Positions 1-9,536 are shown, numbered from the stretch's first letter. The stretch: DNA of 64,000 nucleotides from Bordetella genomosp. 2 (GCF_002261345.1 NZ_NEVT01000007.1:186001-250000); one strand, 5' to 3'. Program-made: numbers and translations. The notes: generated by a model not told the origin, from the letters alone.

Positions 1-80
1 CTGAATATATGAATATACGATAACCAGGCGGCTCTCTACACTGCCGGAAAAAACACTCATCCGGCCACGAGGAGACACGC

Positions 81-3000
81 ATGAACGCCCCCTTCCCCGC
101 CGGCGCGGCCGGCCTGCCCGCCCCCGCCCTGGACGACAAATACACCCTGGACACCGGCCGCATCTACCTGAGCGGCACCCAGGCGCTGGTCAAACTGCCG
201 CTGCTGCAGCGGTCGCGCGACCGCCTGGCCGGACTCAATACCGCCGGCTACATATCGGGCTACCGGGGTTCGCCCCTGGGCGGCCTGGACCTGGCGCTGT
301 GGAAAGCCAAGCACCACTTGCAGGCGCACGACGTGGTGTTCCAGCCGGGCCTGAACGAGGACCTGGCCGCCACCGCGGTCTGGGGCACCCAGCAGCTCAA
401 CCTGTTCCCCGGCGCCACGCGCGACGGCGTATTCGGCATGTGGTACGGCAAGGGGCCCGGCGTGGACCGCTCCATCGACGTGCTCAAGCACGCCAATTCG
501 GCCGGCACCGCGCCCCACGGCGGCGTGCTGCTGCTGGCCGGCGACGACCATGCGGCCAAATCCTCGTCGGTGGCGCACCAGTCGGAGCACGTGCTGATCG
601 CCAGCGGCATTCCGGTGCTGTACCCCTCGAACGTCCAGGAATACCTGGACTACGGGCTGCACGGCTGGGCCATGAGCCGCTACACCGGCTTGTGGGTGGC
701 CATGAAGTGCGTGACCGACGTGGTCGAATCGAGCGCCTCGGTGGAAGTCGACCCCGCGCGCGTGCGCGTGGTCCTGCCGGACGAGCCGCTGCCCGATGGC
801 GGCCTGAACATCCGCTGGCCGGATACGCCGCTGGCCCAGGAAGCGCGGCTGCTGGACCACAAGTGGTATGCGGCGCTGGCCTACGTGCGCGCCAACCGGC
901 TGAACCGGGTGGTGCTGGACAGCCCGACGGCGCATTTCGGCATCATGACGGCGGGCAAGGCCTACCTGGACGTGCGCCAGGCGCTCAACGACCTGGGCCT
1001 GGACGAGGCGGCCTGCCGGGCGGCGGGCATCCGGCTCATGAAGGTGGGCTGCATCTGGCCGCTCGACGCGCAGGACGCGCGCGCCTTCGCCACCGGCCTG
1101 AAGGAAATCCTGGTCGTCGAGGAAAAACGCCAGATCCTCGAATATGCCCTCAAGGAAGAGCTCTACAACTGGCGCGACGATGTGCGGCCGCGCGTGTACG
1201 GCAAATTCGACGAGCGCGACAACGGCGGCGGCGAATGGTCCACCCCTCGCGGCGGCTGGCTGCTGCCGGCGCGCCATGAACTGTCGCCCGCGCTGATCGC
1301 GCGCGCCATCGCGGCGCGGCTCGACAAGGCCGGCCTGCCGGCGGCGCTGCGCGCCCGCATCGCGGCGCGCCTGGCGGTGATCGACGCGAAAGAACGCGAG
1401 GCGGCGCGGCCGGTCCTGACCGAGGAGCGCAAGCCGTGGTTCTGCTCCGGATGCCCGCACAACACTTCCACGCGGGTGCCGGAAGGCTCGCGCGCGGTGG
1501 CGGGCATCGGCTGCCACTACATGGCGATGTGGATGGACCGCAATACCGACACCTTCAGCCAGATGGGCGGCGAAGGCGTGGCCTGGCTGGGCCAGAAGGA
1601 CTTCACCACGGAACGCCACATCTTCGCCAACCTGGGCGACGGCACCTACTTCCATTCGGGCCTGCTGGCGATCCGCGCGGCAGTGGCGGCGCGCGCGCCC
1701 ATCACCTACAAGATCCTCTACAACGACGCGGTGGCCATGACGGGCGGCCAGCCGGTGGACGGGGTGCTGACCGTGCCGCAGATCGCCGCGCAGGTGCGGG
1801 CCGAAGGCGTGGCGCGGGTCGTCGTGGTGACCGACGAGCCGGACAAGTACGCGCGCGGGCCGGCCCTGCCCGCCGGCGTGGCTGTCCATCACCGCAGCGC
1901 GCTCGACGCGGTGCAGCGCGAACTGCGCGAGATCGCGGCCACCACCGTGCTCATCTACGACCAGACCTGTGCCACCGAGAAGCGCCGTCGCCGCAAGCGC
2001 GGCACGTATCCGGCGGCGCCGCGCCGCGCCTACATCAACCCGGCGGTGTGCGAGGGCTGCGGCGACTGCTCGGTGCAGTCCAACTGCCTGTCGGTGGAGC
2101 CGCTCGATACGCCGATGGGCACCAAGCGGCGCATCAACCAATCCTCCTGCAACAGCGACTATGCCTGCGTGGACGGCTTCTGCCCGAGCTTCGTCACGGC
2201 CGAGGGCGCGGTCGTGCGCAAGGCGCGCGGGGCCTCCGCCGCGGCCGAGCCGGCCGCGACGCCGCTGCCGCCGCCCGCCGCCATCGAGGCGGGCGGCGCC
2301 TACCGGCTGGTGGTGGCCGGCGTGGGCGGCACCGGCGTGGTCACCATCGGCGCGCTGCTGGGCGCCGCCGCGCACATCGAGGGCAAGGGCGTCACGGTGC
2401 TGGACATGGCGGGCCTGGCCCAGAAAGGCGGGGCGGTGCACAGCCACGTGCAGCTCGCCAACCGTCCCGAAGACCTGTACGCCACGCGCGTCGCGGTGGG
2501 CGAGGCCGACCTGGTGATCGGCTGCGACGCCTTGACCGCGGCATCGCCCGAAGTGCTGTCGCGGCTGCGGCCCGAGCACGGCCGGGCGGTGGTCAACAGC
2601 ACCGCCGCGCCCACGGCGAGCTTCCTGGCGCAGCCGGCCTGGCGCTTTCCCGGCGCGCAGGCGGAGCAGGCGCTGCGCCGAAGCACCGGCGGCCATTGCG
2701 ATTTCATCGACGCCGGCCGACTGGCCGAGACCCTGCTGGGCGACGCCATCTACGCCAACCCGCTGCTGCTCGGCTACGCCTGGCAGCAGGGCGGCCTGCC
2801 GCTGGCCTGCGACAGCCTGCGCCGCGCCATCGCCCTGAACGGCGTCGCGGTGGAAAAGAACCTGGCGGCGTTCGAGATCGGCCGCCAGGCGGCGCATTGC
2901 GGCGCGGCGTCGCTGCTGCCGGCGGCGCCGGCGCGCGTGGTGGCCATGCCGGAATCGCTCGACGCGCTGGTGCGGCGCCTGTCGGCCCACCTGCGCGCCT

Positions 3001-3623
3001 ACCAGGACGAGGCCCATGCGGCGCGCTACCGCGCCGCCGTCGAGGCGGTGCGCGCGCGCGAGTCGCAGTTGCCCGGCGCGGGCCGGCTGGAGGTCACGCT
3101 GGCGGTGGCCCGCAACCTGGCCCGGCTGATGAGCTACAAGGACGAGTACGAAGTCGCGCGCCTGCATGCCGATCCCGCGTTCAAGGACGGCCTGCGCGAG
3201 CAGTTCGAGGGCGAACCGGGCCGCGACTACCGCCTGACCTACTATCTGGCGCCGCCGTTGCTGGCGCGGCGCGACGCCCAGGGCAAGCCGCGCAAGCGCG
3301 CGTTCGGGCCATGGATCGAGTATGCGTTCCGCGCGCTCGCGCCGCTCAAGCGCCTGCGGGGCACCCGGCTCGACCTGTTCGGACAGACCGCCGAGCGGCG
3401 CCTGGAACGCCGGCTGATGGAGGACTACCTGGAGCTGGCGGCGGAGTTCGCCGGCACGCTACGCGCGGACAACCGCGACGTGGCGCGCGAGCTGGCGACG
3501 TTGCCCGACACCATACGCGGCTACGGGCATGTAAAGGAACGCAGCATGGACCGGGCGCAGGCGCGCCGGGCCGCGCTGCTGCGGCGCTATCGCGGCGAGC
3601 CGCCGGCCAGCCTGGCGGCCTGA
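81..3623 (+). CDS. Indolepyruvate ferredoxin oxidoreductase family protein (fused)
   Basis: This large 2-oxoacid:ferredoxin oxidoreductase (1180 aa) should oxidatively decarboxylate aryl pyruvates such as indolepyruvate to acyl-CoA in the cytoplasm. The N-terminal pyrimidine-binding part is followed by a CxxC at residues 455-458, a thiamine-diphosphate region with GDGTYFHSG near residue 519, a ferredoxin-like Cys cluster (CEGCGDC) near residue 657, and a gamma-type domain starting GVGGTGVV near residue 747. The length matches the fused single-chain proteobacterial form rather than the two-subunit archaeal IorAB. The ATG is preceded by GAGGAG. It stands alone, followed by a long hairpin and a LysR gene. 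The family is certain; the exact substrate is inferred. Confidence 0.9.
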   Translation: MNAPFPAGAAGLPAPALDDKYTLDTGRIYLSGTQALVKLPLLQRSRDRLAGLNTAGYISGYRGSPLGGLDLALWKAKHHLQAHDVVFQPGLNEDLAATAVWGTQQLNLFPGATRDGVFGMWYGKGPGVDRSIDVLKHANSAGTAPHGGVLLLAGDDHAAKSSSVAHQSEHVLIASGIPVLYPSNVQEYLDYGLHGWAMSRYTGLWVAMKCVTDVVESSASVEVDPARVRVVLPDEPLPDGGLNIRWPDTPLAQEARLLDHKWYAALAYVRANRLNRVVLDSPTAHFGIMTAGKAYLDVRQALNDLGLDEAACRAAGIRLMKVGCIWPLDAQDARAFATGLKEILVVEEKRQILEYALKEELYNWRDDVRPRVYGKFDERDNGGGEWSTPRGGWLLPARHELSPALIARAIAARLDKAGLPAALRARIAARLAVIDAKEREAARPVLTEERKPWFCSGCPHNTSTRVPEGSRAVAGIGCHYMAMWMDRNTDTFSQMGGEGVAWLGQKDFTTERHIFANLGDGTYFHSGLLAIRAAVAARAPITYKILYNDAVAMTGGQPVDGVLTVPQIAAQVRAEGVARVVVVTDEPDKYARGPALPAGVAVHHRSALDAVQRELREIAATTVLIYDQTCATEKRRRRKRGTYPAAPRRAYINPAVCEGCGDCSVQSNCLSVEPLDTPMGTKRRINQSSCNSDYACVDGFCPSFVTAEGAVVRKARGASAAAEPAATPLPPPAAIEAGGAYRLVVAGVGGTGVVTIGALLGAAAHIEGKGVTVLDMAGLAQKGGAVHSHVQLANRPEDLYATRVAVGEADLVIGCDALTAASPEVLSRLRPEHGRAVVNSTAAPTASFLAQPAWRFPGAQAEQALRRSTGGHCDFIDAGRLAETLLGDAIYANPLLLGYAWQQGGLPLACDSLRRAIALNGVAVEKNLAAFEIGRQAAHCGAASLLPAAPARVVAMPESLDALVRRLSAHLRAYQDEAHAARYRAAVEAVRARESQLPGAGRLEVTLAVARNLARLMSYKDEYEVARLHADPAFKDGLREQFEGEPGRDYRLTYYLAPPLLARRDAQGKPRKRAFGPWIEYAFRALAPLKRLRGTRLDLFGQTAERRLERRLMEDYLELAAEFAGTLRADNRDVARELATLPDTIRGYGHVKERSMDRAQARRAALLRRYRGEPPASLAA

Positions 3624-3631
3624 GGCCGCGC

Positions 3632-3668
3632 GGGCGGCGCGCCTTGGCATCCGGCCGGCGCGCCGCCC
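3632..3668. terminator. 12-bp perfect inverted repeat after the oxidoreductase gene
   Basis: GGGCGGCGCGCC (3632-3643) pairs perfectly with GGCGCGCCGCCC (3657-3668) across a 13-nt loop, starting 8 bp after the oxidoreductase stop. There is no T-run after it, so it is a strong stem but not a textbook intrinsic terminator. It probably marks the end of the oxidoreductase transcript before the LysR gene. Confidence 0.4.
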
Positions 3669-3711
3669 TGTAGTACGATGGCCCGCTACCGGTCGCCGGC
3701 AGGGGCCCGCC

Positions 3712-4614
3712 ATGGAAAACATCCTCCGCAAACTCGACTTCACCACGCTGCGCCTGTTCGTCACCGTCTGCCAGGAGAACAGCATCGCGCGCGCGGCGGA
3801 GCGCGAGTTCATCGCGCATTCCGCCGTCAGCCGCCGCATCGCCGACATGGAATCGCTGGTGGGGCTGCCATTGATCACGCGGCACACGCGCGGGGTCGCC
3901 ATCACGCCGGCCGGCCAGACGGTGTTGCGCCACGCCCGCCGGATCATCGGCGACGTCGAGGCCATGGGTGCCGAGCTGTCGCGGCTGTACGCCGGCGTGA
4001 AAGGCCACGTGCGCGTGGTGGCCAACCTGTCGGCCATCGTGCAGTTCCTGCCCGAAGACGTGGCCGCCTTCCAGCGCCTGTTCCCCGAAGTCGACATCGA
4101 CCTCGAAGAGCAGCACAGCCCCGACGTGCTGCGCCTGGTGCGCGAACGGGCCGCCGACTTCGGCATCTGCAACCGGATCGCCGGTGCGCAGGGGCTGGAG
4201 CTGCTGCCGTATCGCCGCGACCGGCTGGCCGTCATGCTGCCGGCCGGCCATCCCAAGGCGGCGGCGCGCCAGCTCAGCCTGCGCGATATCGCCCAGGAGA
4301 CGTTCGTCGGCCTGCGCGAGAACAGCGCGCTGACGCAGTTGCTGGCCGCCCAGGCGCAGGCGCTGGACACCACGCTGGCCGTGAAGATCCGCGTGGCGAG
4401 CCTGGACGCCTTGTGCCGCATGGCGCATGCGGGGCTAGGCATCGCGATCATGCCGCAACAAGTGGCCGAACTCTATTTGCAGGCGCTCGATGTCGCGGTG
4501 CGGCCGCTGGCCGATGCCTGGGCGCAGCGCGAGATCTGCATCGTGCATTCCGGCGCGGCCCAGCTGTCGGCCACGGCCGGGGCGCTGGTGCGCTTCCTGA
4601 CCCAGCAGCCCTGA
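3712..4614 (+). CDS. LysR-family transcriptional regulator
   Basis: This 300-aa protein has the usual LysR layout: an N-terminal winged helix-turn-helix (about residues 10-65, with SAVSRRIADMESLVGLPLI typical of the recognition helix and wing) followed by a two-lobed effector-binding domain. It lies on the same strand just upstream of a Bug receptor/aconitase-family pair and most likely activates that pair. A GCCGAA-N7-TTCGGC palindrome in the gap behind it is a candidate binding site. The effector is not predictable from sequence. Confidence 0.92.
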   Translation: MENILRKLDFTTLRLFVTVCQENSIARAAEREFIAHSAVSRRIADMESLVGLPLITRHTRGVAITPAGQTVLRHARRIIGDVEAMGAELSRLYAGVKGHVRVVANLSAIVQFLPEDVAAFQRLFPEVDIDLEEQHSPDVLRLVRERAADFGICNRIAGAQGLELLPYRRDRLAVMLPAGHPKAAARQLSLRDIAQETFVGLRENSALTQLLAAQAQALDTTLAVKIRVASLDALCRMAHAGLGIAIMPQQVAELYLQALDVAVRPLADAWAQREICIVHSGAAQLSATAGALVRFLTQQP

Positions 4615-4639
4615 TGCCGCGTTTCGCGGCAGCCGGCGT

Positions 4640-4658
4640 GCCGAAACGGTACTTCGGC
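4640..4658. promoter_or_regulatory. Candidate LysR operator upstream of Bug/aconitase operon
   Basis: GCCGAA (4640-4645) and TTCGGC (4653-4658) form a perfect 6-bp inverted repeat with a 7-nt spacer. A -10-like TATATT follows at 4676-4681, placing the palindrome near the -35 position, where LysR activators commonly sit. Assignment to the adjacent LysR is inference. Confidence 0.4.
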
Positions 4659-4736
4659 GCACCGCGGCGACTCTCTATATTGCCAACCCAGGCGTGGGCG
4701 CGCAGACCCCGCCACGAGAGCAATGGAGACAACGCA

Positions 4737-5711
4737 ATGACCACAGCCAGATTCCTGGCGGGCTGCATGCTCGCCCTCGGCGCCCTGGGCCAGGCACTGC
4801 CGGCGCTGGCCGCCGGCTACCCCGAGCGCGCCATCCGCCTGATCGTGCCGACCTCGCCCGGCTCGACCGCCGATGTGGTGGCGCGGGTCGTCGCCGAGAG
4901 CCTGGGCAAGGAACTGGGCCAGGCGCTGATCGTCGAGAACCTGTCGGGGGCCGCCGGCATCCCGGGCACGCGCCAGCTGGTGTCGGCCCGGCCGGACGGC
5001 TACACGCTGGGCATGGTGTCGTCCAACCACGCCATCAACCCGAGCCTGTATCGCAGCATGCCCTACGACGCGGTGCGCGACGTCACCCCGATCTCCATCA
5101 TCGGCACGACGCCGCTGGTGCTGGTAGTGGCGCAGGACTCGCCGTATCGCAGCATCGGCGACCTGCTGCAGGCCGCGCGGGCGCAGCCCGGCAAGATCAA
5201 CTACGGTTCGTCGGGCACCGGCAGCGTGCTGCACCTGGCGGGCGAGCTGCTGAAGGCCAAGGCGGGCATCGACATGATGCACATCCCCTACCGGGGCGGC
5301 AATGCGCTCATCACCGATGTCATGTCGGGACAAGTCCAGACGGCGTTCCTGGCGGTGCCTTCGGTGGTGGCGCAGATCCAGGCCGGCCAGCTGCGCGCCC
5401 TGGCCGTCAGCACGCCGCAGCGCGTGCCGGTCCTGCCCGGCGTGCCGACGCTGGACGAGTCCGGCGTGCGGGACTATTCCTACGATGCCTGGATCGCCCT
5501 GATCGGCCCGGCCGGCCTGCCGGCCGATATCGTGCGCCAATTGCAGGCGGCGACGCAGCAGACCATGCGCGCGCCCCAGGTGACCGGCACGCTCGGACCG
5601 CAGGGCTTTGTTTCGCTGGGCAGCAGCACCCGCCACGCCGACGACACGCTGGCCGCGGAGATCGCCAGGACCAGGACCCTGGTGAGCGCCGCGGGCATCG
5701 CCCCCGAATAA
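4737..5711 (+). CDS. Bug/TctC-family tripartite tricarboxylate transporter receptor
   Basis: This is a periplasmic substrate-binding protein of the Bug family (324 aa), which captures small carboxylates. It opens with a Sec signal peptide (hydrophobic core then ALAAGYPE) and continues with the Bug hallmarks: YPERAIRLIVP near the mature N-terminus, PDGYTLGM, and the NYGSSGTGS strand. I chose the ATG at 4737, preceded by GGAGACAACGC, because the longer upstream reading frame has no signal peptide and would overlap the LysR gene. No TctA/TctB genes are nearby, as is usual for Bordetella Bug proteins. It probably forms an operon with the dehydratase 12 bp downstream, suggesting a hydroxy- or unsaturated carboxylate ligand. 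Confidence 0.9.
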   Translation: MTTARFLAGCMLALGALGQALPALAAGYPERAIRLIVPTSPGSTADVVARVVAESLGKELGQALIVENLSGAAGIPGTRQLVSARPDGYTLGMVSSNHAINPSLYRSMPYDAVRDVTPISIIGTTPLVLVVAQDSPYRSIGDLLQAARAQPGKINYGSSGTGSVLHLAGELLKAKAGIDMMHIPYRGGNALITDVMSGQVQTAFLAVPSVVAQIQAGQLRALAVSTPQRVPVLPGVPTLDESGVRDYSYDAWIALIGPAGLPADIVRQLQAATQQTMRAPQVTGTLGPQGFVSLGSSTRHADDTLAAEIARTRTLVSAAGIAPE

Positions 5712-5723
5712 CCACGGCACCCC

Positions 5724-7712
5724 ATGAGCGAGATTTTTTCCGTAGACGGACCGGCGCGGCTGCTGTTGCTGTCGCGCGACCCCGCCCGCATCGCGGCGCA
5801 GCTGGCCGGCCAGGCGCTGGCCCTGTGCGACGCCGCGCCGCTGCGCGACGATATCTCGACCGACGAGATCACGCCGCTGCCGATCATGACGCATTTCGAC
5901 GAGCAACTGGGCCGCTATCCCTATACCGGCCTGCTGGTCGGCGGCGCGCGCCCCATCGGGGTGGACGCCATCCGGCAGGCGGGCATCAACGTGATCGTGG
6001 CGGGCAAGCGCTATGGCAAGGGCTCATCGCGCGAGCACAGCCCCATGGCGGAAAAATCGGCCGGCGTGCGGCTGGTGATCGCCGAGAGCTTCGAGCGCAT
6101 CTACCGGCAGAACGCCGACAACATCGGGCTGTACACCAGCACCGACCTGGGGCTGGTCGAGCGCCTGCGGCGCGGCGAGGCCATCGCCGTGGACGAACTG
6201 GTCGCCGGACGCGACGCGCTGGCGGCCGCCATCGTGCGCGCCGGCGGCCTGCTGGCCTTCGGCCAGGCCGAGCTGCATGGCGGGCAGCCCGCGCCGGCGC
6301 CGCGCGCGGCAGCGGCGGCAGAGCCGCCGCGCACCCTATTCGAGAAAATCGTGCGGCGCCACCTGCTGGCGACCCCGGTCACGCCGGCCGATCCCGGCCA
6401 GGGCGACGGCGTGTTCATCCAGGCCGACTGGCGCTTCATCCACGAGTACTACACCGGCATGGCGGCGCACCTGCTGCGCGGGCGCTTCGGCCGGCAGCCG
6501 CGCCTGGCGGATCCGGCCCGCATCGTCGTGTTCGAGGACCACACCTCGTACGTGGAAGAAAGCCCCAATCACGTCCGCATGGGCATCGTCCCGCAGGTGC
6601 GCGCCATGTGCCAGGCGCAGAGGGACTTCGTCCGGACCCACGGTCTGCGGCAGCACCGCACGCTGACCGAGGCCGAGGCCGCGCGCGACGCCGGCGGCAA
6701 TGCCGCGGGCATTTCGCACGCCATGATGACCGAGCACTATGCGCTGCCGGGCCAGATCGTGGTGGGCACCGACTCGCACACGCCGCACAGCGGCGCCCTG
6801 GGCTGCGTGGCGTTCGGCGTGGGCACCACCGACATGGCCAACGCCTTCGTCACCGGCGCGGTCCGGCTGGCCCTGCCCGCCTCGCTGCGCGTGGAACTCG
6901 CCGGCGCGCTGCCGCCCGGCGTGACGGCCAAGGACGTGGTGCTGCACCTGCTGGCCCTGCCCGAGATCCGCGCTGGCGCGGGCGTCGGCAAAGTCTTCGA
7001 GTTCGTCGGCGAGGCCGTCGAAGCGATGTCCATCGACGAACGGGCCACCCTGACCAACATGACGGCCGAGCTGGGCGGCCTGACCGGCATCGTGGCGCCG
7101 GACCAGCAGACCCTGCGCTTCCTGCGCGAGCGGCGCGGCGTGGCGATGACGCTCGAACCCTGGATGCGCAGCGATCCGGACGCCGCCTACGCGGGGCGGC
7201 TGCGCGTCGATTGCGCCGCGCTATCGCCCATGGTCGCGGCGCCGGGCGACCCCGGCAACGGCGTGCCGCTGGCGCAGCTGCGGGACCGGCCCCGGGTCGA
7301 CATCGCGTATGGCGGCTCCTGCACGGCCGGCAAGCGCGAGGACTTCGACCACTACCACGAGGTGCTGGCCTGGGCGCTGGCGCGCGGCCTGCGCCTGCCG
7401 CCGGGCGTGACACTGTACCTGCAATACGGCACCACGGCCGTGCGCGATTACTGCGTGGCGCGCGGCTATCACCGCACCTTCGCCGCCATCGGCGCGCGCA
7501 TCCTCCAGCCGTCGTGCGGCGCCTGCGCCAATTGCGGGCCGGGCTCCTCGACCGCGCCCGAGCAGATAACCGTCAGCGCCATCAATCGCAATTTCCCCGG
7601 CCGCTCGGGCCCGGGCAGCGTATGGCTGGCCAGCCCGCCCACCGTGATGGCCAGCGCGCTGGCCGGCGAACTGCTGTCGTACGCCGAACTGCGCGCCCGC
7701 CACGCGCCCTGA
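5724..7712 (+). CDS. Fused aconitase-family hydro-lyase (LeuD-like + LeuC-like)
   Basis: This single 662-aa chain contains both halves of an isopropylmalate isomerase/aconitase-type dehydratase. Residues about 1-190 are the swivel (LeuD-like) domain with YGKGSSREHSP near 97-107. Residues about 205-662 are the catalytic LeuC-like part with GTDSHTPHSG, GGSCTAGKRED (Cys about 532) and PSCGACANCGPG (Cys 598 and 601), which should ligate the catalytic 4Fe-4S cluster. The swivel-first order resembles AcnB rather than AcnA. It follows a Bug receptor in the same transcription unit, so it likely isomerises or hydrates the imported carboxylate. The substrate could be an aconitate, a methyl-aconitate or an isopropylmalate analogue. 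Confidence 0.85.
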   Translation: MSEIFSVDGPARLLLLSRDPARIAAQLAGQALALCDAAPLRDDISTDEITPLPIMTHFDEQLGRYPYTGLLVGGARPIGVDAIRQAGINVIVAGKRYGKGSSREHSPMAEKSAGVRLVIAESFERIYRQNADNIGLYTSTDLGLVERLRRGEAIAVDELVAGRDALAAAIVRAGGLLAFGQAELHGGQPAPAPRAAAAAEPPRTLFEKIVRRHLLATPVTPADPGQGDGVFIQADWRFIHEYYTGMAAHLLRGRFGRQPRLADPARIVVFEDHTSYVEESPNHVRMGIVPQVRAMCQAQRDFVRTHGLRQHRTLTEAEAARDAGGNAAGISHAMMTEHYALPGQIVVGTDSHTPHSGALGCVAFGVGTTDMANAFVTGAVRLALPASLRVELAGALPPGVTAKDVVLHLLALPEIRAGAGVGKVFEFVGEAVEAMSIDERATLTNMTAELGGLTGIVAPDQQTLRFLRERRGVAMTLEPWMRSDPDAAYAGRLRVDCAALSPMVAAPGDPGNGVPLAQLRDRPRVDIAYGGSCTAGKREDFDHYHEVLAWALARGLRLPPGVTLYLQYGTTAVRDYCVARGYHRTFAAIGARILQPSCGACANCGPGSSTAPEQITVSAINRNFPGRSGPGSVWLASPPTVMASALAGELLSYAELRARHAP

Positions 7713-7716
7713 CGCC

Positions 7717-8277
7717 TCAGGACGCGGGCGCCTGCGCGGTGTGGCGCCGCGCCATCAGCACGATGCCGTCGGTATCGACGTAGGCCCAGTCGCCGTCGCG
7801 CACGTCCAGCCCATGCAAGGTGATGGCGTCGCGCGGCAGCGCGGGCGCCATGGCGGCCGGCCGGTTCGGCATGGCGCCCAGGGCATGCACGCCGAGCGGC
7901 AACCGCGCCAGCGTGGCGGTATCGCGCACGTAGCCGTGGACCAGCACGCCGCTCCAGCCATTCTGCACCGCCATGCAGGCCATGCGGTCGCCGAAGACGG
8001 CATGCGCCGCGTTGCCCAGCGCATCCACCACCAGTACGCGCCCCGCCCCGGGGCCGGCCAGCACGCCGGCCAGCGACAGCGCCCCGTCGGGACCGGGCGC
8101 CGCGACGACCTGCACCTGCCCGAAGTACCACTCGCGGCCGCCATAGGAGCGGTACACGGGCGGCAGCACGCGCAGCCCGCAGGCGGGGTCGCGCAAGGCC
8201 GCGTCGCATAGATCGGCGGTGGACCAGGTGACGTCCGGCGCGTTGCCGTAGCTGGGAGGGGTGAAGGAATCCGACAT
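7717..8277 (-). CDS. RraA-like family protein (HMG/CHA-aldolase-type fold)
   Basis: This 186-aa member of the RraA/MenG-like superfamily includes RNase E inhibitors and 4-hydroxy-4-methyl-2-oxoglutarate aldolases. The visible family elements are STADLCDAALR at the N-terminus, GRVLVVDALGN, and HGYVRDTATLARLPLGVHALG, corresponding to the Gly-x-x-R/D metal-binding region seen in the aldolases. It converges on the dehydratase gene with only 4 bp between stops. The context of carboxylate enzymes favours an aldolase or decarboxylase role over RNA regulation, but this is inference. Confidence 0.75.
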   Translation of the reverse strand: MSDSFTPPSYGNAPDVTWSTADLCDAALRDPACGLRVLPPVYRSYGGREWYFGQVQVVAAPGPDGALSLAGVLAGPGAGRVLVVDALGNAAHAVFGDRMACMAVQNGWSGVLVHGYVRDTATLARLPLGVHALGAMPNRPAAMAPALPRDAITLHGLDVRDGDWAYVDTDGIVLMARRHTAQAPAS

Positions 8278-8317
8278 GGACGAGCCTTTGAGTAGTTGGC
8301 GGCGGGGCAGGCGCCGT

Positions 8318-8848
8318 TCAGGGCTGGCCGATGCCGGTGAGGCCGACCAGCGCGCCCACCAGCAGCATCCACAGGGGATGCACGCGGGTGTACAGCGTGA
8401 CCAGCGCCACCAGCGCCGTGATGCCGCCCAGCATCCAGGTGTGCACCGAGGCCTCGGTGATGAGCGCCGCGCTGGCGGCCATCAGCCCGGCGGTCATGGG
8501 GAAGATGCCGGCCTGCACCACGCGGCGCCAGGGCTTGTCCTTGAAGCGTTCCCACAGCCCCAGCGCGACGACGGCCAGCACCGAGGACGGGCCGAACTTG
8601 GCGATGGAGGTGACCAGCGCGCCTTGCCAGCCGGCCACGTGCCAGCCCACCAGCGTCACGATCATCAGGTTGGGCCCCGGCGCGGCCTGGCTCAGCGCGA
8701 ACAGCGCGCTGAAATCGGCGGCCGACATCCACTGGTGCACTTCGACCACCTGCCGCTGCATTTCGGGCAGGATGGTGTTGCCGCCGCCGAAGGCCAATAC
8801 CGACAGCTGGGTGAAGATCACCAGCAGCGAAATCAGTACCGGGGTCAT
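8318..8848 (-). CDS. Chromate transporter, short-chain CHR protein (second half)
   Basis: This 176-aa hydrophobic protein carries the CHR domain: FGGGNTILPEMQRQVVE near residues 18-34 and the AAPGPNLMIVTLVGW motif near residue 55. Short-chain ChrA proteins act as pairs encoded in tandem. Its ATG (reverse complement of 8846-8848) overlaps the stop of the preceding CHR gene as ATGA, so the two halves are translationally coupled. Together they form an inner-membrane anion exporter; chromate is the family's textbook substrate, but the physiological one is uncertain. The reading frame extends further upstream in sequence without coding features, so I used the coupled start. Confidence 0.85.
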   Translation of the reverse strand: MTPVLISLLVIFTQLSVLAFGGGNTILPEMQRQVVEVHQWMSAADFSALFALSQAAPGPNLMIVTLVGWHVAGWQGALVTSIAKFGPSSVLAVVALGLWERFKDKPWRRVVQAGIFPMTAGLMAASAALITEASVHTWMLGGITALVALVTLYTRVHPLWMLLVGALVGLTGIGQP

Positions 8849-9420
8849 CGCGTCGTCCTCCAGGTCAGGAAGATGCTGAGCGGCGTCAGCACCAGCATGG
8901 TCGGCAAGAGCGGCAGGCGCAGCACGGCGATGCCGACGAAGCAGGCCAGCGCCACCGCGATGCCGGCCCATTTGCCGCGCAGCGGCCGCGCGATCTTCAC
9001 CGCCATGGAGATCAGCAGGCCGGCGGCCGCGGCGGCCAGGCCGGCGAACAGGTGCTGGATGCGCGGGTCGTCGGCATAGCGCTGGTACACCATGCCCAGC
9101 GCGATCACGATCAGCGAGGGCGCGGCGATCAGCCCCATCAGCGCCGCGAACGCCCCCTTGGGGCCGCGGAACTTCATGCCGAGCGCCACCGACATGTTGA
9201 TGATGTTGCCGCCCGGCAGGAACTGGCACAGCCCCAGCAGCTCGGTGAAGTCCTCTGGCGATAGCCAGCGGTTCTTCTCGACCACCATGTGGCGGGCCAG
9301 CGGCAGGGCGCCGCCGAAGGCGCTCAGCCCGAGCCAGAAGAAACCTTTGAAAAGCGCCCAGGAAGTGGGCGGGGAAGCGAGAGCGGCGGCGTCGGGGCCG
9401 GCGGGAGGCGAGGCGTTCAT
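8845..9420 (-). CDS. Chromate transporter, short-chain CHR protein (first half)
   Basis: This is the first gene of the tandem CHR pair (191 aa). It shows the family motif FGGALPLARHMVVE near residue 35 and FLPGGNIINMSVALG near residue 70, plus several hydrophobic helices. I start it at the ATG ending at 9420 (MNASPPAGP...) because the frame upstream looks non-coding and lies in the gap to the divergent EamA gene. It overlaps the second CHR gene by 4 bp. Confidence 0.85.
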   Translation of the reverse strand: MNASPPAGPDAAALASPPTSWALFKGFFWLGLSAFGGALPLARHMVVEKNRWLSPEDFTELLGLCQFLPGGNIINMSVALGMKFRGPKGAFAALMGLIAAPSLIVIALGMVYQRYADDPRIQHLFAGLAAAAAGLLISMAVKIARPLRGKWAGIAVALACFVGIAVLRLPLLPTMLVLTPLSIFLTWRTTR

Positions 9421-9536
9421 GATGGGCGGCTGTTGACAGGGGCCAAAGCCTACTCCTGCGCGCGCCGGATCGCAATCGCCCGGCACGCCTGCCGTAGAAT
9501 GGCGGGCCGGCCGCCTTCTGCGGCCGGCCGCGCAGC

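Noticed and set aside
31-50. Shared CTCTCTACACTGCC-like -10 region upstream of 81, 4737 and 42291
   Set aside because: The similarity is short, lacks a consistent -35, and may be chance.
57-3167. Very long antisense reading frame (over 1000 codons) opposite the oxidoreductase gene
   Set aside because: High GC makes stop-free antisense frames common; its composition is Arg/His/Ala-rich with no domain, and the sense gene has clear motifs.
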